The translations under genes and the position numbers were made by a program. From NCBI GenBank assembly GCA_964389685.1, contig CAYMFM010000082.1, positions 1 to 17,342 of the forward strand: 17,342 nt of DNA. The letters run 5' to 3'. Under the pieces are notes generated by a model. The model made no database searches, was not told the DNA's origin, and was given only the letters and a program-made list of their open reading frames with translations. Position 1 is the stretch's first letter. Each line of letters opens with the position of its first letter. Shown here one piece after another: positions 15,812-17,342 of the stretch. The DNA is from G020353115 sp964389685 (GTDB lineage Bacteria > Bacteroidota > Bacteroidia > Bacteroidales > VadinHA17).

Positions 15812-15819
15812 CATGTGTC

Positions 15820-17342
15820 TCATTCATATCGTAAGGATTCGGCCGGGTTGGCTGAAGCGGCCCGGTATGCCCTGAATCCCACGGTTACGATAGCAATGAC
15901 CAGGGCCATTAGGGAAGCGACAACAAAGGATAGAACTCCCAGATCTACGCGGAATGCAAAATTTTGCAGCCAGCTTTTCATGAAAAAATAGCCCACAGGC
16001 CAGGCAATCACTGTGGAAATGCCGATCAGGATAAATACCTCTTTTATCAGCATCCCGATGATGCCGGAAACATTAGCGCCCATGACTTTCCTGACCCCGA
16101 TCTCTTTGGTTCGCTGTTCCGCTGTATAGGATGCTAAACCGATCAGTCCCAGTAAGGAAATGAATATGGCCAGGACGGAAAATATCGTAAAAATGGTACC
16201 TGTTCGAAAATCATTGTTATAGCTGGTGGCCAGGTCATCTTCCAGAAAGGAATATTCAAACGGTTGTTCGGCAACAAACTCATCCCATTTTTGCTTTATC
16301 AACCCCACCGTTTTCTGGTACTCCTGCGGCTGGACCCTGACCAACAAATATGCTGCACTCCTGGAAGATAGAAATCCAATCACCAATGGATGAATGGTTT
16401 TATGCAGCGATTCATAATGAAAATCTTCAACAATACCGATGATTTTCATGGGAAGATCGCCATCACCAAATCCTCCGATCAACAATACATTTTTCCCGAT
16501 AGGCTCTTCTATCCCGAATGCTTTTACGGCCGCTTCGTTCAAAACGACAGCTATTGAATCGCTGAGAACATCCCTTGAAAACCACCGGCCAGAGGCTAAT
16601 TCCATCTTCATGGTTTTCTGAAGATCATAGCCCACAAACCAATAGTTCATGGCATGTGTGCTTTCAGCCGTGGTTCCCTCCGGACGAAAGGCAGTATTCC
16701 CAAATAAAACAGTTGGCAGACTATTCGTAAAACTGGATCCGATGACTTCCGGAATTTCAGAAAGCTCTTCCTGGAAGGCATCTTTCTGGTCCTGTAATGC
16801 TGAAATCCGGTTTACAACAACCAGGTTTTCTTTATCGTATCCGAGGTCTTTTTTCTGGATGAAATTCATTTGTCTTGACACGATAATTGTACTGATAAAA
16901 AGTACAATAGCCACACTAAACTGGAAAATAACAAGAATCCCGCGCAGATACCGGCTTTTAAGCCCCGATTCTATCTTTCCCTTGAGTACTTTTACCGGTT
17001 GGAATGATGCAAGATAAAATGCCGGATAGCTACCGGATAATAATCCGACAATCAATCCCAGGATCAGCAACGAGGGGATCAATAATTTATTTTGAAGTAA
17101 ATTCAGGCTTAACTCTTTTCCCGATAAGGTATTAAAATGGGGGAGTACGATCCAGACCAGGCCAATTCCGATCAAAAGAGCGATAAAGCTCAATACGACC
17201 GATTCAGTGAGGAACTGATTGATCAGTTTTGACCGCATCGATCCGACCACTTTACGGATTCCTACCTCCCTTGCCCGGGTAGATGACTGGGCGGTTGCCA
17301 GGTTCATGAAGTTGATGGAGGCAATAATGATCAGGAACAGGG
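15820..17342 (-). CDS. FtsX/MacB-like ABC transporter permease, 5' end beyond the window
   Basis: About 506 residues are visible, from LFLIIIASINFMNLATAQSS at the right edge to SANPAESLRYE at the TGA (15820-15822). The frame is open to the last base, so the ATG at 17307 is internal and roughly 290 N-terminal residues are outside if it has the usual length near 790-800. What is present: the first FtsX block with REVGIRKVVGS, a membrane segment (VIFQFSVAIVLFISTIIVS), a periplasmic MacB-type domain with ASGRWFSRDVLSDSIAVVLNEAAVKAF, and the second FtsX block with RTKEIGVRKVMGANVSGI. It is a paralogue of the permease at 2704-5243 with clearly different sequence and higher GC (about 48% against 38% in lines sampled by eye). 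The ATPase partner and the substrate are not seen. Its last codon is 8 bp from a double-hairpin repeat. Confidence 0.9.
   Translation of the reverse strand, partial: LFLIIIASINFMNLATAQSSTRAREVGIRKVVGSMRSKLINQFLTESVVLSFIALLIGIGLVWIVLPHFNTLSGKELSLNLLQNKLLIPSLLILGLIVGLLSGSYPAFYLASFQPVKVLKGKIESGLKSRYLRGILVIFQFSVAIVLFISTIIVSRQMNFIQKKDLGYDKENLVVVNRISALQDQKDAFQEELSEIPEVIGSSFTNSLPTVLFGNTAFRPEGTTAESTHAMNYWFVGYDLQKTMKMELASGRWFSRDVLSDSIAVVLNEAAVKAFGIEEPIGKNVLLIGGFGDGDLPMKIIGIVEDFHYESLHKTIHPLVIGFLSSRSAAYLLVRVQPQEYQKTVGLIKQKWDEFVAEQPFEYSFLEDDLATSYNNDFRTGTIFTIFSVLAIFISLLGLIGLASYTAEQRTKEIGVRKVMGANVSGIIGMLIKEVFILIGISTVIAWPVGYFFMKSWLQNFAFRVDLGVLSFVVASLMALVIAIVTVGFRAYRAASANPAESLRYE

Larger units (their letters stand above)
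15313..15819. other. Convergent intergenic stretch packed with four repeat elements
   Basis: This 507-bp region between converging genes contains four different repeat units listed separately, at 15347-15418, 15422-15591, 15616-15709 and 15752-15811. A 10-bp palindrome GCAAGCTTGC also lies at 15719-15728. No credible gene is present, and open frames here are repeat translations. Confidence 0.7.

Overview
The window looks like a Bacteroidota chromosome fragment, most likely assembled from a metagenome or draft genome. The evidence is moderately low GC (about 35-48% by eye), a BlaI repressor next to an M56/TonB-type sensor protease, two membrane-anchored LytTR regulators, very large FtsX/MacB-type permeases ending in the NPxESLRYE-like tail, and several exact matches to the Bacteroidota -7 promoter element TAnnTTTG. 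No tRNA, rRNA, CRISPR array or intact transposase gene is visible.

Left part (1-5479, genes on the minus strand). A Fic-domain AMP-transferase (22-1140) lies downstream of a 155-bp promoter region that holds seven exact copies of the heptamer TGTCAAA or its complement. Next comes a two-gene unit read right to left: a 794-residue FtsX-like ABC permease (2704-5243) followed after 30 bp by an exported TPR protein (1372-2673). The permease appears split only because of a scaffolding error. A run of 100 N (3729-3828) is flanked by the same 55 bases on both sides, and merging them restores one open frame.

Centre (5430-10791, plus strand). A BlaI/MecI-type repressor gene is preceded by two 20-bp tandem operator-like repeats and a TAATTTTG -7 box. 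It overlaps the gene for an M56 metalloprotease fused to a TonB C-terminal domain. A lipoprotein gene follows 42 bp later and is probably co-transcribed. Then come a membrane LytTR regulator and an exported PAF-acetylhydrolase-like esterase with a complete Ser/Asp/His triad.

Right part (10799-17342). This holds a Tat-exported aldo/keto reductase with two C-terminal [4Fe-4S] motifs, a SlyD-like FKBP isomerase, a second LytTR regulator with a TTG start, and a SAM-dependent methyltransferase (all plus strand). The C-terminal two thirds of a second FtsX-like permease runs in from the right edge on the minus strand. The two long gene-free stretches (12324-12884 and 15313-15819) are rich in interspersed repeats: a 72-bp hairpin repeat present in both, a 170-bp MITE-like element with imperfect terminal inverted repeats, a nested cruciform-like repeat, and a double-hairpin repeat that also follows the esterase gene.

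The genes appear to form several small units rather than one pathway. The common themes are envelope functions (permeases, TPR protein, lipoprotein, exported enzymes) and signal-responsive transcription (BlaI/M56 and two LytTR proteins). I found no clear new multi-gene system. The best candidates for undescribed biology are the heptamer array in front of fic, the BlaI tandem operator, and the repeat families.
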